Assembly (NCBI GenBank): GCA_002395905.1
Contig: DGVK01000062.1
Span: 1-44,796 of the forward strand
DNA: 44,796 nt
From: Verrucomicrobia bacterium UBA4286
GTDB taxonomy: Bacteria > Verrucomicrobiota > Kiritimatiellia > RFP12 > UBA1067
Reading direction: 5' to 3'
Positions within the stretch are counted from its first letter, which is position 1; the number at the start of each line of letters is the position of its first letter. Below are positions 7,989 through 17,200 of this stretch, one piece after another. The position numbers and the translations under genes are program-made. The notes beneath the pieces are model-generated. The model was not told where the DNA came from, made no database searches, and worked only from the letters and a program-made list of their open reading frames with translations.

Positions 7989-9407
7989 TCACCTGACGAT
8001 CGCAGCCCTCGCCTCGTCCAGGCCGGCGAACTCACCGGCGGCGATCATCTGCACAATTAGATTGCCTATGGCCGTCCCCTCTACAGGGCCTGTGACGACC
8101 TCAAGGCCCGTCGCCTTCGCTGTAAGCTCGTTCAAGTATGCGTCCTGGCAGCCGCCGCCGACGATGTTGAGCGAGGTGTAGGTCTTGCCGGTCATGCGGG
8201 AGAGCGTCTTGATCGCATCGGCATAGCACGCCGCGAGCGACCTGTAGACGCACTGCATGAGCGCGGCGATAGTCGTCGGCGCAGCGCCGTTCCCGGCAGC
8301 AGCCGCCATCACTTCGCCGATCATGGAGTCGGGGTTCATGAAGCGCTGCTGGTTGACATCGACCGTCACGCTGAAGCCGTCGCCGCGCGCGACCGACGAA
8401 AGGTCGGCAAAGGAATACTCGCGGCCGCTCTCGTAGTCGGCGAGCTTCGCAAGCGCCGCTCTGGTCGCTTCGCCGCCCTTCCCTTCTACATACGCGACGC
8501 CGTTCAGTTCGCGGCGGATGGACTGTATCATCCAAAGGCCCATGATGTTCTTGAGGTAGCGGTAGCGTCCCCATGCGCCGCCCTCGTTGGTGAAGTTCGC
8601 CGCGCAGGAGTCTGGCGTCGTTATCGGCCTGTCGTTCTCCACGCCGAGCAGCGACCACGTTCCGCTGGAGAGGTAGACGGCTCTGTCGTCTCGCGCGGGA
8701 ACTGCAAGATAGGCCGAGCCGGTGTCGTGCATGGCTGGCAGAACGACCTTCACGCCGCGGTATTCGCCGACGGTCGCGCCCGGCATCTCGAGCCTGCCGA
8801 AGATGCGCCGCGGCAGGCCGAGGCGGTCGATGAGGTCGAAGTCCCAGTCCTTCTTCGCGGCGTCCAGAAGAGCCGTCGTCGAGGAGTCGGTGTATTCGTG
8901 GACGATTCTGCCGGTGAGCCGGTAGTTGATGTATTCGGGGATTGTCAGAAAGTGCGCCGCCTTCTCCAGCTGCCGGGGATGCTCCTTCTTGAGCGCCCAG
9001 AGCTGGTAGATTGTGTTGAAGCTCGTCTTCTGTATTCCCGTGCGCGCGTAAAGCTCGGCGAAAGGCATGACCGCCGCCTCGATCTCGGCGTCGGCCCCGG
9101 CGGTTCTCTTGTCGCGGTAGGCGACCGCGTCGCCGATCATCGCGCCCGATTCGTCGAGCAGGACGAAGTCCACGCCCCACGTGTCTAGGCCGATGGACTC
9201 CACCGCCGTCTTTTCGAGCGCGGCGTCGATCCCCGCCTTCACGCTCGCGACGAGTTTTTCGACATCCCAGCAGTCGTGCCCTCCGCGGCGCACCTGCGAG
9301 TTGACGAAGCGGTAAACTTCCTCAAGAACGATTTTCCCGTTTTCGACGCGCCCGACGATGTGCCGTCCAGAGCTTGCGCCTATGTCCACTGCCAGATAGT
9401 TCTTCAT
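7989..9407 (-). CDS. rhaB: rhamnulokinase-like FGGY carbohydrate kinase
   Basis: The 472-residue sugar kinase has both actin-like ATPase lobes of the FGGY family: N-terminal AVDIGASSGR, IGLDTWGVDFVLLD, AYRDKR, a conserved HDTGSA segment (catalytic Asp region), SSGTWSLLG, and VGGGCQDAYLNELTA near the C-terminus. The best match by pattern is RhaB, which phosphorylates L-rhamnulose. No isomerase or aldolase gene is nearby, so the actual substrate could be another ketose. The ATG at 9407 follows AGGGGG; a TTG six bases earlier is in frame but less likely. It is preceded by a sugar-phosphate epimerase gene, supporting a role in sugar metabolism. Confidence 0.85.
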   Translation of the reverse strand: MKNYLAVDIGASSGRHIVGRVENGKIVLEEVYRFVNSQVRRGGHDCWDVEKLVASVKAGIDAALEKTAVESIGLDTWGVDFVLLDESGAMIGDAVAYRDKRTAGADAEIEAAVMPFAELYARTGIQKTSFNTIYQLWALKKEHPRQLEKAAHFLTIPEYINYRLTGRIVHEYTDSSTTALLDAAKKDWDFDLIDRLGLPRRIFGRLEMPGATVGEYRGVKVVLPAMHDTGSAYLAVPARDDRAVYLSSGTWSLLGVENDRPITTPDSCAANFTNEGGAWGRYRYLKNIMGLWMIQSIRRELNGVAYVEGKGGEATRAALAKLADYESGREYSFADLSSVARGDGFSVTVDVNQQRFMNPDSMIGEVMAAAAGNGAAPTTIAALMQCVYRSLAACYADAIKTLSRMTGKTYTSLNIVGGGCQDAYLNELTAKATGLEVVTGPVEGTAIGNLIVQMIAAGEFAGLDEARAAIVR

Positions 9408-9443
9408 CTGCAACCCCCTTTTTGATCAAACCGTCGCAACCCG

Positions 9444-10349
9444 TCACGCCCGCCCGACGGTCGACTGCACCGCCGCAGACAGAACCGCGCTCGCGCCCGG
9501 CGCGAGCGACGACGACGCCTTCGGCCACGCCGTCACCGGTTCTACGCAGACAAACCTGCGCCAGTCACCATCCTCGAAGTCGGCGAGCCTCCCGCCAGGA
9601 CCCGGATTCCACACGACGGCGCTGCCGCTTCCCGAAGAAACCATTGCTATCGCACGCTTGAGCCCCGGGTCCAGCAGCGCGAACTCGTGCTTCGGCACGG
9701 GCGGCAGAGAGAAGACGTGATCGGCGTCGGCGTTCATCGCAAGATCGCCGGAGAGGACGTGGTCTGTCATGTCGCGCGCGTCGACATATGCACACCCGTC
9801 AAGCCCCTTCACTGCCGTCGCGTCGCGGTCGCGCACGAGGAAGTACGGATGGAAGCCCGCCGTGAACTCGAACGGCGCGTCGCCCGTGTTCTTTGTTGCA
9901 AGCCTTAGATTGAGCTTCATCGAGACGGACACCTTGTACTCGAGGTCGAAGTCGTGCGGCCACAGCGCCCTGGTCTCGGCGGACGATCCAAGCCCAAGCG
10001 TTATCTCGGTCATGTCCTCTGTATACTCCGTGCCGCGCACCTCGAAAGGCATGATGCGCGCGAAGCCGTGCGCCGCCATGCCGTCGATCGCGAGCTTCCC
10101 GAACTGCGGCCAGCATACGGGCAGCCCGCCGTGGATCGACTCGCCGCGGTTGTAGTCGCGCCGCGCCGGACGAAACAGCACCGGGCTGTGGCCCGTCGGC
10201 CTGTATGAAAGCACGTTCGCACCGAGAAGCGCGATTTCGGCAGTGCCGTACCTGTTGGCGAGCACCACCTCGGGCCAGCCTGCGAACCCTGTATGGAACA
10301 CTATGCGCCCCGGCGCACCATAGCGGCTGTTGAGCTGATCGACCGTCAT
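9444..10349 (-). CDS. D-hexose-6-phosphate epimerase (YeaD-like, aldose-1-epimerase fold)
   Basis: A 301-residue galactose-mutarotase-fold protein. The hallmarks of the glucose-6-phosphate 1-epimerase branch are visible: GGLPVCWPQFG, HGFAR, the catalytic His in GFHPYF, and the catalytic Glu in CVEPVTAWP. These enzymes interconvert alpha and beta anomers of phosphorylated hexoses. AAGGAGG lies upstream of the ATG. The gene sits between the CBS-ATPase and the RhaB-like kinase with gaps of about 20 and 36 bp, so it is probably cotranscribed with them. Confidence 0.85.
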   Translation of the reverse strand: MTVDQLNSRYGAPGRIVFHTGFAGWPEVVLANRYGTAEIALLGANVLSYRPTGHSPVLFRPARRDYNRGESIHGGLPVCWPQFGKLAIDGMAAHGFARIMPFEVRGTEYTEDMTEITLGLGSSAETRALWPHDFDLEYKVSVSMKLNLRLATKNTGDAPFEFTAGFHPYFLVRDRDATAVKGLDGCAYVDARDMTDHVLSGDLAMNADADHVFSLPPVPKHEFALLDPGLKRAIAMVSSGSGSAVVWNPGPGGRLADFEDGDWRRFVCVEPVTAWPKASSSLAPGASAVLSAAVQSTVGRA

Positions 10350-10370
10350 CTCCAGTCTCCTCCTTCGCGC

Positions 10371-11396
10371 TTACTTCTTCGCGAGCATGAACTCGCACAT
10401 GACCGTCGTGCCAGACGGAATCTTGGACTGTATGTCGAACGTGTCGGCGACGCGCTTCGAATTCGCGAGCCCCATTCCCGCGCCGAACCCCATGGAGCGT
10501 ATCCAGTCATTCGCCGTAGATGTCCCGTCCTGACAGGCCCACTCCACGTCTTTGATGCCCGGCCCGCGGTCCTTGGCGACGATCGTCGCCTTCTCGGTGT
10601 CGAGGATGAACGTTATCGACCCGCCTAGAGAATGGATGCAGATGTTTATCTCCAGCTCGTAGGCGGCCACTGCGACGCGGCGGACGATTTTGTTGTCTAT
10701 TCCCGCATCCTTCATCATCTTCTTTATTTCGTTCGCGGCCTTGCCAGCATTCGAGAGGTCGTTTCGCACGACCATGAACTGGCGCATCGAGTAGTATGGC
10801 AGCGCGCCCTCGCTCTTCGCGCGCTCCGCCGGCGCGGCCTTGCCCTCCAGCTTGGCGATCTCTTTCGTGAGCTCCTGCATTAGCACGCGCGTCACGTCGC
10901 GCTGGGAGACGATGCCGACGAGGTCGCGGTCCTTGTTGAGCACGGGGAAGCGCCCGAAAGTGTAGTTCTGGAAAAACTTGATCGCGAACGCGAGCGGCAT
11001 GTCGGCTTCTAGCACGACAAGGTTCGTCGCCATGTGCTGCTGGCACGTGTCGTTTATCCACCCGCCTTCGAGCGCCTTGATGATATCGTTGACCGAAATT
11101 ATGCCGAAGAGACGCTTGCCCTCGACAACCGGCACGCCCGAGATGTTGTTGAGCTTCATCAGATGCTGGGCGCGGGCCATCGTGTCGGCGCGCGAGACGG
11201 CGATGATGTCGTGGCCGCGCATCACATCGCGCACGCGCAGACGCTGCAGCAGCTCCATGATGACAAGCGGACTGTCATCCGCGCCGGGCAGCCCCGGACC
11301 GGATACGCTGCGCACCTTGTCGTGCGCGGCGAGAATCTCGTCGTCGCTCTTCGACTCGCCGCCGGTGAGGATCTTCGGACTGTAGCCTTCGGCCAT
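10371..11396 (-). CDS. CBS-pair protein fused to an RsbW-like histidine-kinase-type ATPase
   Basis: The 341-residue protein joins two CBS domains (about 54-110 and 118-175; each with the GI(I/V)S..D motif) to a GHKL ATPase domain (about 205-341). The ATPase has an N-box (AYELEINICIHS), a G1 box (DRGPGIKD) and a G2 box (GFGAGMGLANSKRVAD). There is no phospho-acceptor His domain, so it is closer to anti-sigma-factor kinases than to sensor kinases. CBS pairs usually sense adenosyl nucleotides. This fusion recurs next to DRTGG and PHP genes in anaerobes with [FeFe]-hydrogenases (from family knowledge). It lies 11 bp downstream of a DRTGG gene on the same strand. A role as an energy- or redox-state switch is an inference. 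Confidence 0.8.
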   Translation of the reverse strand: MAEGYSPKILTGGESKSDDEILAAHDKVRSVSGPGLPGADDSPLVIMELLQRLRVRDVMRGHDIIAVSRADTMARAQHLMKLNNISGVPVVEGKRLFGIISVNDIIKALEGGWINDTCQQHMATNLVVLEADMPLAFAIKFFQNYTFGRFPVLNKDRDLVGIVSQRDVTRVLMQELTKEIAKLEGKAAPAERAKSEGALPYYSMRQFMVVRNDLSNAGKAANEIKKMMKDAGIDNKIVRRVAVAAYELEINICIHSLGGSITFILDTEKATIVAKDRGPGIKDVEWACQDGTSTANDWIRSMGFGAGMGLANSKRVADTFDIQSKIPSGTTVMCEFMLAKK

Positions 11397-11407
11397 GGCG
11401 CCGCCCC

Positions 11408-11749
11408 TTACTTCTTCTCGGCTTCGAGGAAGTCATGTATCCTCACGCAGCTCTCATATTTCGAGAGCGGCGAGGACACGAGCGGTATTCCGAGCGTGTC
11501 GGCCACCTGGCACATGGTCTGCGGCAGGGGCTTGGCGTTGTGCACGACGACCGCCATCGCGCCGACGATGTTCGCCGTGCGGATCGCCTGGTCGGACGCG
11601 AGCGAGGTCAAAAGCAGCATGTCCTCGCCGTCGTTCAAGAGCACGTCGCTCATGAGATCGTTCGCCACTACAGTACCGACGGTCCTGTCGGAATTTCCTC
11701 CGGCAACGAGCGTCCCGTCAAGAGTCTTTACAATATCCTCGATGTTCAT
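11408..11749 (-). CDS. DRTGG-domain protein, copy 1
   Basis: A 113-residue soluble protein made of a single DRTGG-like domain (PF07085), a fold otherwise found between modules of phosphotransacetylase and related enzymes. Visible landmarks are GGNSDRTVGTVVANDLMSDV near the N-terminus, LLLTSLASDQAIRTA, and a C-terminal GIPLVSSPLSKYES. It is homologous to the protein at 12559-12894 on the other side of the divergent promoter. The biochemical role is unknown; ligand sensing is presumed. It heads the minus-strand operon, and its ATG lies 8 bases after a -10 box, so the mRNA is probably leaderless. Confidence 0.8.
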   Translation of the reverse strand: MNIEDIVKTLDGTLVAGGNSDRTVGTVVANDLMSDVLLNDGEDMLLLTSLASDQAIRTANIVGAMAVVVHNAKPLPQTMCQVADTLGIPLVSSPLSKYESCVRIHDFLEAEKK

Positions 11750-11757
11750 GATGCAAG

Positions 11758-11768
11758 ATTATACCATA
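11758..11768 (-). promoter_or_regulatory. extended -10 promoter (TATGGTATAAT) for the DRTGG operon
   Basis: Reads TATGGTATAAT on the minus strand; the -10 TATAAT occupies 11763-11758 and is preceded by the TG of an extended -10. The ATG at 11749 is only 8 bases away, with no ribosome-binding site between. Confidence 0.65.
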
Positions 11769-11779
11769 TTTGGTAGAAT
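11769..11779 (+). promoter_or_regulatory. extended -10 promoter for the PHP gene
   Basis: The plus strand carries TGGTAGAAT, with the -10 TAGAAT at 11774-11779 and the ATG of the PHP gene nine bases later. It lies back-to-back with the minus-strand promoter; together they form a near-palindrome across 11758-11779. Confidence 0.55.
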
Positions 11780-11788
11780 AGCGGGGCG

Positions 11789-12541
11789 ATGAAATTCGAT
11801 TTACACATACATTCGTGTCTGAGCCCCTGCGCGGACCTCGAGATGTCGCCCGGCGACATCGTCGATCGAGCCGTCGCCGCAGGCATGGGCGGCATAGCCC
11901 TCACCGACCACAACTCGGCCATGAACACGCCAGCAATGGCGCGGCGCGCGAAAACCGCCGGTCTCGCGTGTCTCTTCGGCCTCGAGGTGCAGACCGCCGA
12001 GGAGACGCACACGCTCGCGCTCTTCGATACGCCCGCACAGGCGCTCGCCATGACGGAGTGGGTCTACGCCGCCATGCCAAAACGCGTCAACGATCCCGAC
12101 ACGTTCGGCGACCAGCCCATACTTTCGGCCGACAGCGACGAGGACGAGATCGCCGACCTCGAATGGCGCATCCTCGCGATGGGCTGCCGCCGGACGATCC
12201 CCGAGACTTCTGCGAAGGTTCACGATCTCGGAGGTCTCTACATCGCCGCCCACATCGACCGGCCGAATTTTTCGGTCGTCGCGGCGCTCGGCGCAGTCCC
12301 GCGCGCGCCGGACGGCTCGCCATACTTCGACGCGGTGGAGCTCTCGCGCACCGCCGACGAATCGCAGTGGCTCGCCAAGGCCGAGGACTACGCCGTGACG
12401 CGCAGCTCCGACGCGCACAACCTCGATGATGTCGCGCGCGTGTGGACCGAGGCGCCGCTCGAGGCGTTCAACGTGGCAGAGCTGAAGCGCGCGTTCAACG
12501 CGCACATGACGCGCCCGTCGCCGCGTCTCACGAAATTCTGA
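11789..12541 (+). CDS. PHP-domain metal-dependent phosphoesterase
   Basis: A 250-residue PHP-domain protein (polymerase and histidinol phosphatase superfamily). Metal-binding motifs are visible: DLHIHSCLSPCADL at the N-terminus, LTDHNS (about 38-43), GLEVQT(A)EETH, AAHIDRP and SSDAHN (about 206-211). PHP proteins of this size hydrolyse phosphomonoesters or phosphodiesters, often nucleotide derivatives. The gene diverges from the DRTGG operon and is followed 17 bp later by a second DRTGG gene. The same set of domains clusters beside [FeFe]-hydrogenase genes in other anaerobes, so a shared signalling role is likely (inference). Confidence 0.85.
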   Translation: MKFDLHIHSCLSPCADLEMSPGDIVDRAVAAGMGGIALTDHNSAMNTPAMARRAKTAGLACLFGLEVQTAEETHTLALFDTPAQALAMTEWVYAAMPKRVNDPDTFGDQPILSADSDEDEIADLEWRILAMGCRRTIPETSAKVHDLGGLYIAAHIDRPNFSVVAALGAVPRAPDGSPYFDAVELSRTADESQWLAKAEDYAVTRSSDAHNLDDVARVWTEAPLEAFNVAELKRAFNAHMTRPSPRLTKF

Positions 12542-12558
12542 AAAGGAAAGGCAGAAAA

Positions 12559-12894
12559 ATGACAGTAAGCGAAATAGCAGAAAAGGTTGATGGCAAAGTG
12601 GCCGTCGACAAACCCGGCACCAATGTGAACTACGCCTATGCAAGCGATCTGCTCTCGGATGTAATGGGCCACTGCGGCGACGAGTCGGTTCTGGTGACAA
12701 TACAGAACCACCTCAACACGATCGCCGTCTGCACACTGGCCGGGATAGAGGTCATCGTCATATGCCACAACCGCCCTGTGCCGGACGACATGGCCGAGGC
12801 CGCCGCGCGCGAGGAGGTGGCCATCATAACGACGCCGCTCTCGCAGTATGCAGCGTCGGTCGCGCTCTCCTCCCTCCCGCCTTCGGCAAAATGA
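12559..12894 (+). CDS. DRTGG-domain protein, copy 2
   Basis: A 111-residue paralogue of the protein at 11408-11749: VDGKVAVDK, YASDLLSDVMGHC, LVTIQNHLNTIAVC, IEVIVICHNRPVPDDM and ATTPLSQYAAS-like C-terminus (TTPLSQYAAS) align with the first copy throughout. The ATG at 12559 is preceded by AAAGGAAAGG. It is cotranscribed with the PHP gene, from which it is separated by 17 bp. Having one copy on each side of the divergent promoter suggests that the two proteins act with different partners, the ATPase on one side and the PHP enzyme on the other (inference). Confidence 0.8.
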   Translation: MTVSEIAEKVDGKVAVDKPGTNVNYAYASDLLSDVMGHCGDESVLVTIQNHLNTIAVCTLAGIEVIVICHNRPVPDDMAEAAAREEVAIITTPLSQYAASVALSSLPPSAK

Positions 12895-12925
12895 CGGCAG
12901 GAAGGCCGCACCTGGCGCGAACGTG

Positions 12926-13789
12926 CTACGGCAGGGTTGCCATGGCGTAGCGGTCGAGGTCGGCGAAGTCGCGCTCTACGCGCACATCCGTAAAGCCGTA
13001 GCTCTCCATGAGGCCCGCGACGGCCGCGCCCTGCGACTCGCCGATTTCGAAGAATACTGCGCCGCCAGGCTTGAGCAGATGGAGCGCGTCGCCGAGATAG
13101 CGCTCGTAAAAATCGAGTCCCGTCGCGCCGCCGTCGAGTGCGAGGCGCGGCTCGTAGTCGAGCACCCTTGGATCAAGCTTCTCGCACACCGCGCTCTCGA
13201 TATACGGAGGATTAGAAACAATCACATCTATGACGCCCGGCTCGTCGAAGTCGTCAAGTCCATCGGCGACGGCGAACCTTACGCGCCCCTCCAGCGCACA
13301 TCTGGCGGCGTTCTCCTTCGCCAGGGCGACGGCGTCCTCGCTCACGTCCGTGCCGAGAAACACGGCGTCGCCCGCGAACTCCTTCGCGATGCTCAGTATT
13401 ATCGCGCCTGTACCAGTCCCCACGTCTACCACGAACGGCGGCGGCGCGCCGACCGGTCTCGCGCGCAGGCGGGCGAGGACGCGCGTGACGAGCTGCTCCG
13501 TCTCGGGACGCGGAATGAGCGCGCGACGATCGCACTTGAGCGTGAGCGAACGGAAATCCCACTCGCCCAGGACGTACTGCAGCGGCTCGCCGACGACAAG
13601 ACGGCGCATCCCGCGGCGCATAGCCTCCAGCTGGCGCGGCGAGGCCTCCTGCTCAAGCGCTGCCGCCAGAAATCCTCGCGAGCGCCCGAGAAGACGCGCG
13701 GCGAGAAGCTCGGCGGCGGTCTGCGCGTCGGGCACGGCTCTGGCCGCCAGGAACGCGGCCGCCTTGGCAACGATCTCGCGCCAGGGCAT
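12926..13789 (-). CDS. prmC: peptide chain release factor N5-glutamine methyltransferase
   Basis: The 287-residue enzyme methylates the GGQ glutamine of release factors RF1/RF2. It has the N-terminal helical domain (WREIVAKAAAFL through GEWDFRSL), the SAM-binding VVDVGTGTGAIILSIA, and the catalytic SNPPYIE. LDGGATGLDFYERYL and FFEIGESQG are typical of PrmC and separate it from other NPPY methyltransferases. I place the start at the ATG at 13789, four bases after the upstream stop; in-frame starts further up lie within the DUF3127 gene. It ends convergently 31 bp from the DRTGG copy 2 stop. Confidence 0.92.
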   Translation of the reverse strand: MPWREIVAKAAAFLAARAVPDAQTAAELLAARLLGRSRGFLAAALEQEASPRQLEAMRRGMRRLVVGEPLQYVLGEWDFRSLTLKCDRRALIPRPETEQLVTRVLARLRARPVGAPPPFVVDVGTGTGAIILSIAKEFAGDAVFLGTDVSEDAVALAKENAARCALEGRVRFAVADGLDDFDEPGVIDVIVSNPPYIESAVCEKLDPRVLDYEPRLALDGGATGLDFYERYLGDALHLLKPGGAVFFEIGESQGAAVAGLMESYGFTDVRVERDFADLDRYAMATLP

Positions 13790-13793
13790 GCGG

Positions 13794-14177
13794 TCAGAAA
13801 GGCATGTCGATATCCTGCGCGTCGACAAAGTCGTCCGGCTCGGCAGGTGCCGGGACAGGCTCGGTAGAGGAACCGTCGTCCTTGAGGACTTCCAGCTTTA
13901 GGCCGGTGAGGTCGGTGAAATACTTCACCTGGCCCTGCGGATTGGTCCATTCGCGACCGTCGATGGCGAAGCGTATTTTGGCGCGAAGGCCGGGCTTGAG
14001 GCCGTCAAGCAGACTTGTGGAATCCTTCTTGAAAGTGAAAGCGATGTGGTTGGGCCACTTGCCCTCCTGACCGATGTCATCGGTAAGCACGACATCACGC
14101 TTTGTAAAACCGCTTGCGAAAGTCTGGAGGTCGAGGACCTTTTCGACAACGCCAGTGTACTCATAAATCGCCGCCAT
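13794..14177 (-). CDS. DUF3127 OB-fold protein with an SSB-like acidic tail
   Basis: A 127-residue protein of the DUF3127 family (PF11325), predicted to adopt a single-strand-DNA-binding OB fold. The N-terminal part (YTGVVEKVLDLQTF, GFTKRDVVL, EGKWPNHIAFTF) matches the family. The C-terminus is a Pro/Asp-rich linker ending in DIDMPF, which resembles the DDDIPF protein-recruiting tip of SSB. That suggests an ssDNA-binding protein that recruits replication or repair partners (inference). The ATG follows AAAGGAGA. A promoter with an extended -10 lies at 14214-14224. prmC follows with a 4-bp gap. Confidence 0.8.
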   Translation of the reverse strand: MAAIYEYTGVVEKVLDLQTFASGFTKRDVVLTDDIGQEGKWPNHIAFTFKKDSTSLLDGLKPGLRAKIRFAIDGREWTNPQGQVKYFTDLTGLKLEVLKDDGSSTEPVPAPAEPDDFVDAQDIDMPF

Positions 14178-14213
14178 TGTAAAACCATCTCCTTTGTTGT
14201 TTCAAGTGTTGAG

Positions 14214-14224
14214 ATTATAGCATA
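14214..14224 (-). promoter_or_regulatory. extended -10 promoter of the DUF3127 gene
   Basis: TATGCTATAAT on the minus strand, with TATAAT at 14219-14214. The expected start near 14207 gives a leader of about 30 bases containing AAAGGAGA. No good -35 is visible. Confidence 0.6.
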
Positions 14225-14255
14225 TTTTCCCGTCGCGTGGTAGAGAGGCGCACCC

Positions 14256-17200
14256 TTACGGCTTGACAGGAAGCGCTTTCACGCGGAAGAATCCGCACGG
14301 TTCGGTGCGCGGCGAACTTCGTATCGTCATCGGACCGTTCGCCGTCGCGCGGATGAACGACTCCGCATCTGGGGCGAACGCCGCGCTTTCGCCGAGTTCG
14401 TCCGCCACCTCGTAGCCGTACCACAGTCCGATGACGGCATTGTCTATGCTGGACGAGACGATCGTTTCTCCCGCGTCGTCCGTCACGGCCGCGACGGGCG
14501 GATCGTCGCCCGCCGCCGCAAACCGCGGCGCGGCGACCGTCGCCGGATTCACATCGACAACCGCTTGATAGGTGCCCTCGCCGGCTGCGACCGCGCGCAC
14601 GACGAGATTGTCCGCCGACAATCCCGCCTCCTTGTCGTCCGCCGTCAGCGTCGGCGCAATCGTCTTGACGACGGCCGCCGCAGCCTTGTCGTTCTTTGCC
14701 GCGAACGTCAATACGCCGTCGGCGGACGACAGACCATGCAGGCACGTGCCGTCGGATGAATTGAGCACGACGGCGCCGATTCCGCCGAAATCGGCGTTTC
14801 CGACAATCACCTGATCTGTCAGTTCGTCCAAGTGCGCGGCGATGTAGGCGCGGCGGTCGGACACGACGTATATGCAGTCGTTCGAATCGCAGACGGTTCC
14901 TGCGGGCAGCGTCCACTCGACGCCAAAACGAAGCGTCCATCCGCTCATGTCCACGACCTCGTCGTTCGCGTTCGAGACGACAACCACCCCTTCCGCATGC
15001 CGGGAGAAATCCAGCGTGATATTCGGCGCGAGCGACTCGATCGAACTCTGCGCCTCGGGAATGCCGGCGTTATAGCGCGAGCCGTAGCCGATTTTCCACG
15101 CCGTGTTCGTGACGGAGTGCGTCACATACAGATGCTCGCGGCGCGGGACGACATAGTTGTTCCAGATGTCTTCGATTCCTTCGTCAATGTCAGACGGACG
15201 CTTGCCGTCCGGCCACACGTCAATCGCGGCATCCGAACCGTCGTTCAGCCACTTTGCGCCATCCAGCCTGGAATCGGCGCGCATGAGATCAGCCATCTCG
15301 CGCATCTTCACCATGAACGGCGTGTCGGCTTCGGCGGTTCCCGGCTCTTTCAGTTCCTGGTCCATCAGCGTCCTCAGGCGACGCAGGTAGAGTCGGCGGA
15401 ATTTCGCGGACTGCAAGACCGACTCGAAGCCGTCATTGCCGTTGTTTATTGTTGAAGTCATCGCAGGCGACGCATAGCATCTGACGCGGTTGCCGCCGTA
15501 GAACGGATGGCACTTGAACCAGTCATCCTGTGCCTTGAGGCCCGAAGCGCTCATACCGCCATCACGATAATGCTGTCCGAACGTCAGGTTGAAGTCGTAG
15601 CCGAGCGGCATCCACGTTCCCGTGCCGCGAGCGCCCTCCTTCATATCCGGGTTGTCGTAGTAGATGCAGACATTCGCCCAAACGTCATCCATCTCCTGCG
15701 TGATACGCGCCGAGGCGAGGTAGTTGAGCCACGCGGGAAGATCAAACTTCTCGACGACGAACCTCGTCAAATTTTCAACGTCCTCTCCGACAGACTGTGC
15801 ACCATATTGTTTGAGATAGTAGCGCAATTCATCTTCCAGCACATCGACATTTTTCTCGTCCTCGTCGTCCGGCGTCTTCTTTTCTGCGCCACCGGCAGAT
15901 GTGCCGTAAGTGTTGTCATTCTTCGGTCCACTCTTCATCGTCCCGACGTTCTTGTAGCCGTAGCCGAACTTGTCCAGTCCGTACACGTCCTCGATCAGTT
16001 CGTCGGTGAAACGCTCGGAATTGAACGCGAGCTGGTAGAACTCGCCGTTCAGATTGCAGCGCACCGGGAAGTCGAACGGCACGAGGTTCCCCATCCTGCG
16101 CCACAGCCAGAACGCGATCATCTGGCGCATGTAGCTCGGGTCTGCGAACTCGCTGATGAGCGAAGTCTTGCGGATTTCCTCTATCGGCTCGCCCGTCACG
16201 ACGTCTGTCATCGTAAGCGGATGCGCCTTGGCGAAGCGGAGGCCGTGCCCCTTCTTCGTGAACCCGGCGGAGGTGTTTCCGCGCAGGTCGATTCGAACAT
16301 AGTCGTAGTAGTTGGAAGTGGACGAATCGTATATCGCCACACGCGCCTGGTTCGGGACCTTGGAGCGGTCTTGCTTGTCGGCATCGACATCCATCTGCGT
16401 CAGGTGGTTGCCGCTCGCGAACATGTGCCAGGTCGGCAGCGTCGCGCTCATCTGCGTCGCCGTGTCAGGCTCGACGATGGTGCCGTACCACTCGTATCCG
16501 TCGTCTGGGTTGTTGAAGCTGGGCGAAGTCCATTCCACTCCTTCGCCGTCGGTAATCAGCACCTTCCACTGCATAAGATGCCCGGCGGCCGGGAAGTAGC
16601 TCGCCGGTATCGCCGCCGTATACTGATCGCCCCACGCCTTCTTGTCGGTGGACTTTGTTGTCATAGTCACGACATTAGTTGTCAATGTTGCATCGTCCAA
16701 ATCCTTCCGATAGACGAGTTTGATGGATTCTATCTTATCTTTTGTGCGCGGCGAGAAGGTTCCATTCGGATTCATCACCGGATTGATAGGTAGCGTTATC
16801 GCATAATCCTCGCCAGGTTTTGCAGGCGGAACAGGGCGAGCGAATTCGTTGGCCACGTCCGTCTTCTTGAGCGAAGAAATTTCATAGAGCGGGCCGACAT
16901 TCGGGCCAATGCGCTTCAGCCTGTCCGTAGACGTGTTCGCCCTGCCGCGTGTCGGCGTGGGACACATCCAGCGACGAGTGCCTTCGCCTTCCGCCGCATC
17001 ACCGACGATAATCGACCAGCCCTCGGGCAAGTCGCTGGGGATTACGACGGTATCGACAACATTGGTCGTCGCGGCATTAGGCATGTAATACAATCTCACA
17101 AACGGCGATTTCTTGGGATTCACCTTGTCGCCCCAGACGAGTATGTTGCCGTAGTCCTTGAATATCTCAGGCTTGCCCTTGAATTTGCCATTCTCAAACG

